Shown one piece after another: positions 1 through 8,047 of a stretch of DNA of 37,516 bases. The DNA lies in assembly GCA_031271905.1 (NCBI GenBank), contig JAISUT010000041.1, forward strand, positions 1-37,516, in the 5' to 3' direction. The stretch comes from Acidobacteriota bacterium. GTDB lineage: Bacteria > Acidobacteriota > UBA6911. The position numbers and the translations under genes are program-made. The notes under the pieces were generated by a model that saw nothing but the letters and a program-made list of their open reading frames with translations, was not told where the DNA came from and searched no databases. The stretch's first letter is position 1, and each line of letters opens with the position of its first letter.

Positions 1-172
1 ACAGATTCCTGAAGGCGATTTCCATCACATAACAGAACGCGCCGCAAACAGAAACCCGAAACGCCTGATTTCTCAACGGATTCTGGTGCCACGCGCTTCC
101 TAAAGTCCTAAAGTCAGGTCGACAGCGATCACAAGATTTAAGTTTTGACTGGACATGTGCTATATTCCCATC

Positions 173-382
173 ATGAAGATCGAAGTCGTCGACGAGACTA
201 CCGGAACCAGGCACACATGCGACGGCATTACAATCATCATCCGTCGGGCGGAAGAGAAGACCTTGGCCGACAGGTTTTGGGAAGCCGTCGGCAACTTTTC
301 TTTTTTCGAGGCGGGCGTGTTCGTCGTCAAACTCGCCGTCGCCGCAGGCGTTATTTTCATCTTGTGGCATTGGCCATGGTGA
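173..382 (+). CDS. small single-pass membrane protein, phage-like context
   Basis: This 69-residue ORF starts at the ATG at 173. Its N-terminal ~45 residues are polar and charged. A hydrophobic stretch follows from about residue 47 to 66 (FVVKLAVAAGVIFILW), consistent with one transmembrane helix at the very C-terminus. I do not recognise the family. It converges with the minus-strand gene ending at 357 and overlaps it by 26 bases, a compact arrangement usual in phage genomes. A longer reading from the alternative start at 155 is possible but adds only six residues. The upstream 172 bases carry no gene that I can see. Confidence 0.5.
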   Translation: MKIEVVDETTGTRHTCDGITIIIRRAEEKTLADRFWEAVGNFSFFEAGVFVVKLAVAAGVIFILWHWPW

Positions 383-723
383 ACCGCTGCTTTTCCATCC
401 GCTCCGCTTCCCATTTAGCCACCTCCTCGGCGATCACCAGCATCGCGTAGAACTCGTCCGCGTCGATTTCGTCCAGCGTGACCCGCACCCCCAGCTTCAA
501 CGCCGCATTCAACTCCGCCGCCCGCCCCATCAGCGCTCCGACAGGAGATTCCCTCGCCGCGTCCAGCTTGCCGAGCGGGCAGTCGTCGCACCGCTCGTGC
601 GGCTCCGGATGGGGGGCGCCGACGCACAAGACCGGGTTGCAGAGGTCTTCGCGCCGGAGCTCCCAGTGGACGAGGAAGCGGAGCGACGGGCTTTCAGGCC
701 AGTCGGAGCCTAAAAATTTTCAT
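357..723 (-). CDS. Cys-rich phage-type protein, apparently frameshifted in a T5 tract
   Basis: The downstream part reads from a TTG at 629 and contains a CxxC pair (ERCDDCPLG) after another Cys, followed by a helical charged C-terminus (EEVAKWEAERMEKQRF). Upstream of 629 the same frame stays open and protein-like (SDWPESPSLRFLVHWEL...) back to a TGA, but has no start codon. An ATG at 723 followed by a run of five Ts (712-716) would join this frame if one T were absent, giving a 121-residue protein. I therefore read it as one gene with a single-base homopolymer indel, either a mutation or a sequencing error. The function is not recognised; the CxxC cluster suggests metal binding. Confidence 0.45.
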
Positions 724-880
724 GTCCGGCACCGCCGAAGCCGGATTCGACCTCCTCTGCCAGCGCCGACGCCACCGCGACGCGGTGGTTGAGCGGCACC
801 TCGTCCCCCGCATAGCCCTCATGCTTTTTGAGGACGGCATCGTACAGGTCGCCGCCTGCGGCGAGGTTGACCACCAGTTG
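710..880 (-). CDS. C-terminal fragment of a phage-type protein cut at the CRISPR-like repeat
   Basis: On the minus strand, a protein-like frame runs from the edge of the repeat at 882 to a TAG at 710-712. It encodes 56 residues beginning QLVVNLAAGGDLYDAVLKKH and ending GGAGHENF. No start codon is available because the frame ends abruptly at the repeat. The gene downstream (ATG at 723) overlaps its end, as in a translationally coupled phage operon. The family is not recognised. The important observation is that coding continuity stops exactly at the repeat boundary. Confidence 0.45.
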   Translation of the reverse strand, partial: QLVVNLAAGGDLYDAVLKKHEGYAGDEVPLNHRVAVASALAEEVESGFGGAGHENF

Positions 881-881
881 C

Positions 882-909
882 GTGTTCCCCGCACACGCGG
901 GGGTGAGCC
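882..909 (+). repeat. solitary type I-E-like CRISPR repeat unit, copy 1
   Basis: This 28-base unit begins GTGTTCCCCGC, contains the perfect stem CCCCGC-ACAC-GCGGGG and ends GTGAGCC. That layout matches known type I-E CRISPR repeats. It is identical over 28 bases to the copy at 5918-5945. No second unit follows at a spacer-like distance (~32 bases), so this is not a conventional array. To its left a minus-strand gene is broken and to its right a plus-strand gene is broken. Confidence 0.8.
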
Positions 910-3900
910 TCCGCCAATTCCGGGCCGACTATATCCGCCGCGAAGCCGAAAGACCGCACGCTGTGGCAGTACGTCAAGGAGGCGGCGCAGGACGTCTTCG
1001 GGCGCGACGAGGGCGGGTTGCCGAACGTGCCGGAGACCCGCGTTGGCCAGGTCAAGAACAAGTTCATGGGCGGGGCGACAGGCGCGGTGGCCGACTTCTA
1101 CGCCGGAGTCGGGACGCTCGCCGACATCGCGGACGGGAGGAAGGGGACGCTGACCCGGGACGCCGAAGCCCTCAAGCGCGACCTGCGGGACGTGGACTAC
1201 CCGTCCAATCCACGCTTCGAGGCGGGGGACGACGCTTCGTTCGCGGAGAAGGCGGCGTCGTTCGCGACGAACACACTCCCCGCGGCGGCTGGGAGCTTCG
1301 TGCCGCAAATCGCCCTGGGCGTCGGCACCGGCGGCGTCGGCTTCGCGCCCGGCGCGGCGATGGCGGCGCAGTCACTCGGCGGGATGTCCGAAGACATGCC
1401 CGAAGACGCGGGGCGTGGGCGCAGGGTCGCCCTCCTGCCTGCGGCGGCGGCTTCCGCCGCGCTAGAAAAGATCGGATTGGACAAGGTGCTGAAGCCGACC
1501 GGCGGGCTGACCTCGCTGGCGGAGAAGGCGATTTCCGAGTCCGTCACGGAACTGTTGCAGGACAGGGTGGAGCGCTCCGGGGCGACCGTCGCCAAGGAAG
1601 GCGAGCTCCGTCCGTCAGAACTGTATTCCGGCGGCTGGCGGCAGTCGCTGGAAGCTGCGGCGGCGGGTCTGTTGCTGGGCGCGGCATCGGGCGCGGCGTT
1701 CCGCGAAGGCGGCGGAGGGGATTCCGCCGGGCGTGGCGACAGTCGCCGGGAGACCGCACCGCCCACATCGTCCGCACCGCCCACATCGTCCGCGCCGACG
1801 GCACCACCGTCCGAGGTTGTGCAAACGGCGGCACCGTCCGAGGTCGTGCAAGCCGCGCCCTCCCCGGAGCGCGGGGGGGCGGGCGACGCGGGGTTCGGAG
1901 CGTCGGAGGTCTTCGAGGTTCCGGTAGAGCTGATAAAGTTGTCCAAGGACGTGCCGCAGTTCAAGGAAGGGGCGGACAAGGACACCGGCGTCGTCGAGAG
2001 GCTGGGCGGCGAGAAATACATCCGCACCGGAACGGCACCCATAGTGGTGTGGCGTCGTCAGGACGGCTCGCTGGAGGTGATCACGGGACGCCATCGCCTC
2101 GACTTGGCGAAGAGGAGCGGAGAGGCTACAATACCGGCGCAGATCGTGGACGAGTCGGCGGGCTTCACCAGGGAGCACGCGCTGACTTTCGACGCGGAAT
2201 CCAACATCAGGGACGGACAGGGGAGCGTAGCGGACTATGCAAAGTATTTCAGAAATTCTAAAACAACCGAGGAAGAAGCATCCAGCCGAGAACTTCTTGA
2301 TCGCGACAAAGGAAAGAAGGGCTTCTATATTGGCAGAAATGCCTCCGACGATCTATACGGACTATTTGAAGCCGGAAAACTCAACGCCAAAACCGTGGTC
2401 GGAATATCTTCGGCGGCACCCGGAAATGCGGACCTCCAGCGACTCGGAGCCGAATACGCCCTAGCAGGACATTCCGCAGAAGACGCGACTGCCTATGTGC
2501 AGGCGGCGGCGACGCTGAAGCCGGAAGGCGTCCAACTCGACCTGTTCGGGGCGGACGAGTCGTGGAAGGTGGAGGCGGAGCGCCGTGCGAAGGCGCAGGC
2601 TTTCGCGGAGAAGTACGGGATAGACCCCGGCGACAAGGCGGCGGTGGCGGGGCGGCTGGAGCAGGTGGAGCGCGAGATCGCCCGCTTCGATCGCTGGTAC
2701 ACCGACCCCGAGCTCGTGCGCATGATCGACGAGGAGGTGCGGCGACGCCATCCCGAGTCCGCGCAGCGTTCGTTTTCGGACGAGACGGCGACGGTTGCGC
2801 AGGTGCAGGGCGGCCTGTTCGCCGCGCCGACGAGTGACGAGCCCGCGCCGTCCGACAAGCCCAAGTCCGGCGCGAGGCTGGAAGCCGAACGGAGGATGTC
2901 GTCCGGACGGGCGGAGCCGGTTTCCAAGTCCGGAGCCAGCATCGGGGCGGAGCCCCCCAAACCTCCGTCTCCGACACCCACGACACCCCTGCTCCGCTTC
3001 GATTTCGACGAAAAGCCGTCCGGGGACGGGTGGCGGATGTCCGGTTCTCCGAACCAGCACTCGAAAATCCGCGTCGAGTTCGACGAAAAGCCGTCTCCCG
3101 CAGTGCTGGAAGCGCTGGAAAACAACGGGTTCAAGCGTGTTTCGCCGGTCATGCTCGAATGGTTCCACTTCGGGAACAAGAAGGCGAGACGCGACGCCTC
3201 CAACGTCGTCGCCGCGATAGAGGCGGAGCAGAGTGTTCGGGCGGGGTGGGACGGAGGCTCCGGCGTGGTGCGCGAGGAAGGTTCAGGCTCCGCCGTTCCG
3301 GTCAAGGGCAACCCGTCGGCTGAGGATGCTTCAAACCCCTTGTACGACGACCGGGGCGAGCCGATACCGGAGAACTTCACGAAGCCGGGTCCCTCGGGGC
3401 GGCCGGAGGCGCTCAAAGGCGCGAGGCGCGAACTGGAGGTGCGCAAGATAACCAAGTCTCTCAAGGACGACTACCCCGGGCTGGTGTTCCTAGGCATCCA
3501 GCCGAACCTGTCCGAGGGGCGTCCCGCGTCGCCGCTCGGCAAGCGGATACGCGCCGGGGAGAGCTTCAATAACGACCTTGTGACGGTCGGGCGGCTGTTC
3601 CGCAGCCCGCAGGTCGAGACTTTCCACTACGTGTTCACGGACGCGGAAGGCGTCGTCGTCGGGCATACGGCGGTGTCATCGCGCCTGCCGAACATGACGC
3701 GAACTGCCCCGTTCACGGAAGGCGGGGACTCTGCTTGGAGGTTAGAGCTCGCAGCCAAGATGAGAGAGTCCGGGGCGGTGAGCGTCTACGGCGTCCACAA
3801 CCACCCCAGCGGGAATAACACGCCGTCCGCAGCAGACGTGAAATTCACAAATGAGATTGAACGGGAATTCTCCAAAGCCGGGATCGGCTGGGGCGGACAT

Positions 3901-5916
3901 CTGATAACCGACCACGAGGAGTATTCGTTCCTCGCGCCCGGCGCAAACTCCGGTTTCGACCGGATGAGCCGACGCATGCAGGATAGCGGAATCGATTTCG
4001 GACGCCCGGCGATAAACATCGTCAAGATTCCCACGGGCGAGACCGGGGCAGACCCGCTCAAAAGCCCGTCTGCCTTCGTCCTTCCGACAGAGTGGAAGCT
4101 GTCGGAATGGGTCAAGGACAACATCGCGGACGCCGACGCGCCCATCCTTGTCCACTTGAACGGAAGGCAGATCAGGGCTGTGGAGAAGCTGTCCCAGACC
4201 GTGCTTGATGAGATGGACTCGTTGGGGCTCATGGACAGGCGGGCAGCCTTCGGGGCTAATCAGACCTTCCTGTACGACCCCGAGGGGCAGACGGTCGAGA
4301 TGTTCTTCCCGAAGCCGTCACAGGGGGACGGCGACTTTGCGACGCAAAGGACGACGGTTGTCCACGAGAACCTCACCGAGCCCGTCGGGGAATCGGATGG
4401 ACGGGGAGACGGCGTGGTGAGCGAGGACGCAGGGGAAGGCGACGCGCCGTCCTTCCCGCGCAAACCCGACTTGGGAAAGGGGGAATGGGACATCGCCGGG
4501 CAGGAGTTCAGGCGGGCGGACACGTTCGCGCAAGCGAAGGAACAGGCGGCCGCATTCGTCGGAAAGCCGCTTGAAAGCGCCGACGGGTTCGTCGCGACCG
4601 TCTCCAACAACGCCGTCGGCAAGATGCTTTCATCCAGCGCCGTGTCGAAGTCGGCGTCGCCGAAAGAACAGGCGCTGGCGGTGGCGAACCTCGACATGCT
4701 GTTCGGGCAGTCCGTGCTCGGATGGACGAAAGGCGACAGGAACGGCGACATCAACATCAAAGCGATAGACAGGTTCTTCGCCCCTATGCGCGTGGGCGGC
4801 TCCGCCCGACTCGTGAAAATCACCGTGAAGGAACTGAAACGGAAAGCGCAAGGAAACAAGATTTACTCTGTCGAGGAAATAGAAATCGGGGAAGAGAGCC
4901 CGATCCCAGAAATGGTAGAGGCTGACGGCTTGACCGCCGGGCAAACTCTATCCGGCCACATCGGGCTCGTTGAAACTTTAGCCCGGCGCGTCCGCGATTT
5001 CAAGCCCGTTTCCGGCGCACGGCTGGAGTTCGAGACGCGCAAGGGCGGCGGCGGAACCGTGCGCGAGCCTTCGAGCGACGAAGAATATTTCAACAGCTTG
5101 GTGGACAGCTTCGACAACGAGGGCCCGTTCGGCGACGAGCGCACCGGGAGGCGGACGGAAGCCCCGATGCCCACGGAAGGCGTCGTCGGGGGCGAAGGTG
5201 AGTCGATGTGGGAGCGTCGGCACGGCGGCGAGGACAGATACGGCATATTCGGCGACAAGGCGGTGCTGCCGCCGGACAGGAGCGGCGGCTTGGAGCTGGA
5301 CGACGACGGGGAGCTGCGCGTCCCGGAAAAGAAGAAGCCGGGGCTGGTCGAAGGGTTCAAGAACATCATGGACTACGTGCGGGGGGCGGACTACGCCTTG
5401 GCGCGGAGCCCGGACACCCTGCCGCTCGTGCGGCTGGTCAAGCAGGCGGCGCGCGGCAAGCAGAAGGCGATGCAGAAATACTACGACCGGACCGCGGACA
5501 TCATGGGCGAGTCGGGGATAAAGAAGGGTTCGTGGGAGGACAACCTCGTCCGCGACCTGCTCGACCAAGCGACGACGAGGCTGCGACCGGAAGACATACG
5601 CCACGCGGCGGAGTTCGACGACCTGTCGCCGTCGCGCAAGGAGGCGCTGATCAAAGCCGCCGACAGGCTGCGCCGCGAGGTGTTCGACCCGATCATCATG
5701 TCCATCCGAGACGACCCGGAGCTGATACGCATCATCGGACAGCGCGGTTACATCCGGGGGTACTTCCCCCACTTCGCGGCGTCAACGTTAGACCAGTACG
5801 GGCAGGGCGCGTGGTCGGTGATGGCGGACATGATGCCGGAAGGCGTCATGTCGAAGTTCCTCCGCAGGCGCGAAGGGGTGGACTGGGATCCGACCGGCGT
5901 GTCGGTCTACGACGTG
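907..5916 (+). CDS. giant phage polyvalent protein, both ends truncated by CRISPR-like repeats
   Basis: One frame is open for 1670 codons between two repeat units. The first potential start is a TTG at 1018, but coding-quality sequence begins right after the TGA inside the left repeat, so the N-terminus is missing. Counting from 1018, residues ~85-230 have Ala/Gly-rich hydrophobic stretches. A Pro/Ala/Ser linker follows at ~240-290 and a ParB/sulfiredoxin-like segment at ~298-380 (GRHRLDLAKRSG). A RadC/JAB-like metalloprotease segment with HNHPSGNNTPSAAD lies near 926-940. A segment near 1260 (LVKITVKELKRKAQ) resembles domains of large phage-borne polyproteins. The C-terminal ~250 residues are helical (RGYIRGYFPHFAA). 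Beyond 5917 the frame reads Arg-rich junk from another gene. Such proteins are typically carried by phages and integrative elements and may be ejected with DNA; that role is inference. Confidence 0.65.
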
Positions 5917-5917
5917 C

Positions 5918-5945
5918 GTGTTCCCCGCACACGCGGGGGTGAGCC
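5918..5945 (+). repeat. solitary type I-E-like CRISPR repeat unit, copy 2
   Basis: This unit is identical over 28 bases to the one at 882-909 and has the same CCCCGC/GCGGGG stem with ACAC loop. It terminates the giant ORF on its left. Immediately to its right a different reading frame opens that belongs to a related copy of the same giant gene. No neighbouring repeat occurs at array spacing. Confidence 0.8.
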
Positions 5946-6173
5946 TCCCGCGCCGCTGCGGCGCAGGAGGCTATGGAACGGGATGCTGCGGCGACGGCGG
6001 GCGTGGAAACCGGGGCGCAAGCCGCTCCGGAGGAGGCTGCGGCACCGGCGGCACCGCACAAGGCCGTGCAAGCCGCGCCCCCCCCGGAGCACGGAGGGGC
6101 GGACGACGGGCGGTTCGGTGCGTCGGAGGTCTTCGAGGTGCCGGTAGAACTGATAAAGTTGTCCAAGGACGTG
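5943..6173 (+). CDS. internal fragment of a second polyvalent-protein gene copy
   Basis: After the TGA inside the repeat, 77 codons read as protein: an Ala/Pro/Glu-rich linker and then FGASEVFEVPVELIKLSKDV. That ending is the same as the linker plus start of the ParB-like domain of the giant ORF. Similarity stops sharply at 6173, where the giant ORF would continue with PQFKEGADK but this copy turns into unrelated sequence and a stop at 6200. It is a remnant with breaks at both ends: the repeat on the left and an unexplained junction on the right. Confidence 0.55.
6066..6173 (+). repeat. 108-bp duplicate of positions 1846-1953
   Basis: The two segments align without gaps and differ at only about a dozen positions. 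The last ~20 bases (TGATAAAGTTGTCCAAGGAC and the following GTG) are identical. They encode the end of the linker and the start of the ParB-like part of the giant phage protein. The sequences diverge completely after 1953/6173, so this is a recombination or assembly breakpoint rather than a full gene duplication. Confidence 0.7.
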
Positions 6174-6231
6174 TCGCCCAGAACATCGACTTCTGGTTAA
6201 AACAGAAAACAGCCCAAGACGCCTAAGCCCC

Positions 6232-6259
6232 TTGCATATATCACCTCCTGTAGTAATAT
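6232..6259 (+). promoter_or_regulatory. sigma70-type promoter of the toxin-antitoxin pair
   Basis: TTGCAT at 6232-6237 and TAATAT at 6254-6259 are separated by 16 bases. Transcription would begin close to 6265-6267, on or beside the GTG start of the toxin. The promoter overlaps an imperfect ATATAT...ATATAT symmetry (about 6236-6262) that could be the autoregulatory operator of the HTH antitoxin. Confidence 0.5.
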
Positions 6260-6265
6260 ATAACC

Positions 6266-6532
6266 GTGGATTGCGAAGTCAGGGTGAAACACAAGACCGA
6301 GAGGAACCTGGACAGGCTGCCGGAGCCTGTGCGGAAGCTGTTTTTCCTGCTTGTGGAGGATTTGAAGGCGGACGGCCCGATCCAAAAGTCGTGGCCGAAC
6401 TTTTCAAGTTTGGGAAAAGACAAGTACCACTGCCACTTGAACCGCTCCCATGTCGCCTGCTGGACATGGAAGAAAGGCAGCGTCGAAATCGAGGTGTACT
6501 ATGCTGGCAGTCGTGAAAAAGCCCCGTATTGA
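6266..6532 (+). CDS. RelE/HigB-like toxin of a type II toxin-antitoxin system
   Basis: This 88-residue basic protein (KHKTERNLDRLPEPVRKLF, then KDKYHCHLNRSHVACWTW and EVYYAGSREKAPY) has the length and pattern of RelE/HigB-type mRNA interferases. These have a helical hairpin and then a beta-sheet with basic residues. The chosen start is GTG at 6266, with no Shine-Dalgarno and the promoter directly in front, so translation could be leaderless. A second GTG at 6284 is an alternative. The 3' end overlaps the downstream HTH gene by 32 bases, in toxin-first HigBA order. The family assignment rests on pattern and context rather than a visible catalytic signature. Confidence 0.65.
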   Translation: MDCEVRVKHKTERNLDRLPEPVRKLFFLLVEDLKADGPIQKSWPNFSSLGKDKYHCHLNRSHVACWTWKKGSVEIEVYYAGSREKAPY

Positions 6533-6872
6533 ACTTTCCCTGAACGGCGAAGGCGCGGCCGAGGCATTGGCGTGGCTTGCAAAGAAGTTCGACGTTGCCG
6601 TCGTCGAGGACGAAGACCGCAGCGTCCCCGTGGAGGAGACGGACTTCTGGCGGGAGATGAACGCCAACCGCGTCGGCAACCTGCTCCAGGCGGCGCGGCT
6701 GAAAAAGGGCGTGACCCAGAAGCAGCTCGCGGAATCGGCGGGGATAAAACAGAACATGGTGAGCGACTACGAGAAGGGGCGCAGGAGGCTGACGCGCCCC
6801 ATGGCCGCGAAGCTCGCCGGGATCTTGGGAGTCAGCCCCGCCAGGCTGTACGAGGAGGGTGCCGGGTCGTGA
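6501..6872 (+). CDS. XRE-family HTH antitoxin (HigA-like)
   Basis: The ATG at 6501 lies inside the toxin gene and gives 123 residues. The N-terminal ~50 residues (EAALAWLAKKF-like region, then acidic VVEDEDRSVPVEE) would be the toxin-binding part. Residues ~55-115 form a clear Cro/C1-type helix-turn-helix (LLQAARLKKGVTQKQLAESA, then VSDYEKGRRRLT). Such antitoxins neutralise the partner toxin and repress the shared promoter. The longer ORF starting at 6450 is not favoured because it would fully overlap the toxin frame. Confidence 0.75.
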   Translation: MLAVVKKPRIELSLNGEGAAEALAWLAKKFDVAVVEDEDRSVPVEETDFWREMNANRVGNLLQAARLKKGVTQKQLAESAGIKQNMVSDYEKGRRRLTRPMAAKLAGILGVSPARLYEEGAGS

Positions 6873-6963
6873 CGCCCAAGACACCTAGCCCCCGCCCGCG
6901 CGAACCGATTGTTTTCCTTGCGTCATTCTGGTCCCCTTGGGGCATGTCGCCCGCTCGAAGGGG

Positions 6964-7110
6964 ATGACGCGGATGGCGCGGGAACTCGGCCTCGACCGCA
7001 AGGGGCTTTACAAGTCGCTGTCGGCAGAAGGCAACCCGTCGTTTGGCACAGTGGCGCGGGTCTTGGACAACCTCGGCTTCGGCATCAGCATCTACCGGAA
7101 GACGGCGTAA
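6964..7110 (+). pseudogene. C-terminal remnant of an addiction-module antidote (HigA-like, COG3636 type)
   Basis: The 48 residues from ATG 6964 (MTRMARELGLDRKGLYKSLS, then GNPSFGTVARVLDNLGFGI) match the C-terminal HTH half of the short antidote proteins that usually run to ~100 residues. The expected N-terminal half is absent: upstream sequence to 6873 has no matching frame. No partner toxin is visible next to it. I treat it as a decayed second toxin-antitoxin locus, although a functional mini-HTH protein cannot be excluded. Confidence 0.6.
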
Positions 7111-7297
7111 GCCCGCGCCAGCCGAACCCTGCTGCACCGACCCCGCATCCCGAGCGGCCGGTGCCGCCTCATTTCCGAATCCTCCGTCGGTCGCACGGCG
7201 TCCCCCCCCCGCCCGACATCCCCCCTTGCAGAACTGATTGCTCCCCATTCTGACGCTGCACAGGGATAACGCCGTCCCGAAATAAATTTTTTGAAAT

Positions 7298-7337
7298 GTG
7301 ACCTCAGTCACGCCGCCTCCCCCGATGCCTCTATAAC
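7298..7337 (+). promoter_or_regulatory. CRP/FNR-like site and promoter for the outer-membrane gene
   Basis: TGTGACCTCAGTCACG at 7298-7313 fits the TGTGA-N6-TCACA pattern with one mismatch at the outermost base. A -10 candidate TATAAC lies at 7332-7337, so the site is centred about 38-41 bases upstream of the expected start, the class II activator position. A strong AAGGAGGA ribosome binding site precedes the ATG at 7370. The 187 bases between 7111 and 7297 show no gene. Confidence 0.55.
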
Positions 7338-7369
7338 ATGTCGTTTTTTCACATCCGAAGGAGGACTCC

Positions 7370-8020
7370 ATGCGGGCGTTTTTCCCACTTCTCACATTCA
7401 CCCTGTTGGCGACGGGAGCGGCGCTGGCGCAGGAGACACCTGCGGCGGGTCTTCCCGCCGCAGAATTGTTCGTCGGCTACTCCCATCTGGGCGCGGACGT
7501 GTACGGCTACGGCTTCGGCGAAGGGCGGAAGTCCGCCCCCGGATGGAGGGGAGGGCTTTCCGCGCCGATGCTCCCGCGCCTCTCCATAGACGTGGAGGGG
7601 ACGGGCAACTACAGGAAGACGGGGCTCCTGCTGTCAGAAGACCCGACGCGGGAGACGATGGACGTGGTCGTGGGCGAATACACGGTGTTCGTCGGCCCCC
7701 GGGTGAACTTCGGGCCGGTCTTCATACGGGCTATGTTCGGGGGCGACTACATCCATTACAAGACGCCGGAAGCCTGGGTCGTGGAAAGCTCATCCGGCTC
7801 GGAATGGAGCGCGGCGGGATCCTTCGGCGGTGGCGTGAAGTTGCCGGTGACGCGGCTGGTGTCGTTCCAAGCAGGCTTGGACTACGAGGTGGCGCGGCAC
7901 GACATCTTCGGGACGCCGCCGGCGGTCTCCGGAGGCGGTCAGAACGTCCGCTACCGGGTGTTGACGCAGAACAACTTCCGCGTGTCGGCGGGCGTCGTGT
8001 TCAACGTGTTCAAAAGGTGA
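7370..8020 (+). CDS. outer-membrane beta-barrel protein with signal peptide
   Basis: The 216-residue product has a classical signal peptide (positively charged start, hydrophobic core LLTFTLLATGAALA, cleavage before QETP). Alternating amphipathic strands rich in Gly, Tyr and Phe follow (ELFVGYSHLGADVYGYGFG, GPVFIRAMFGGDYIHYKT, FSAGVVFNVFKR-like end). The last residues, with Phe near the C-terminus, fit an OmpA/porin-type barrel of about eight strands. It probably sits in the outer membrane; its specific function is unknown. It starts behind a strong RBS and is followed after 27 bases by a lipoprotein gene, likely in one operon. The CRP-like site upstream suggests control by a CRP/FNR-family activator. 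Confidence 0.7.
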   Translation: MRAFFPLLTFTLLATGAALAQETPAAGLPAAELFVGYSHLGADVYGYGFGEGRKSAPGWRGGLSAPMLPRLSIDVEGTGNYRKTGLLLSEDPTRETMDVVVGEYTVFVGPRVNFGPVFIRAMFGGDYIHYKTPEAWVVESSSGSEWSAAGSFGGGVKLPVTRLVSFQAGLDYEVARHDIFGTPPAVSGGGQNVRYRVLTQNNFRVSAGVVFNVFKR

Positions 8021-8047
8021 CGACAGTTTTTACGGGAGGAATGCGCC

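Noticed and set aside
882-5945. Conventional CRISPR array
   Set aside because: The repeats are ~5 kb apart with coding DNA between them, and no cas gene is present.
5917-6147. C-terminal extension of the giant phage ORF past the second repeat
   Set aside because: The residues are Arg-rich, and the DNA is coding in another frame (5943-6173), so the extension is an artefact of the junction.
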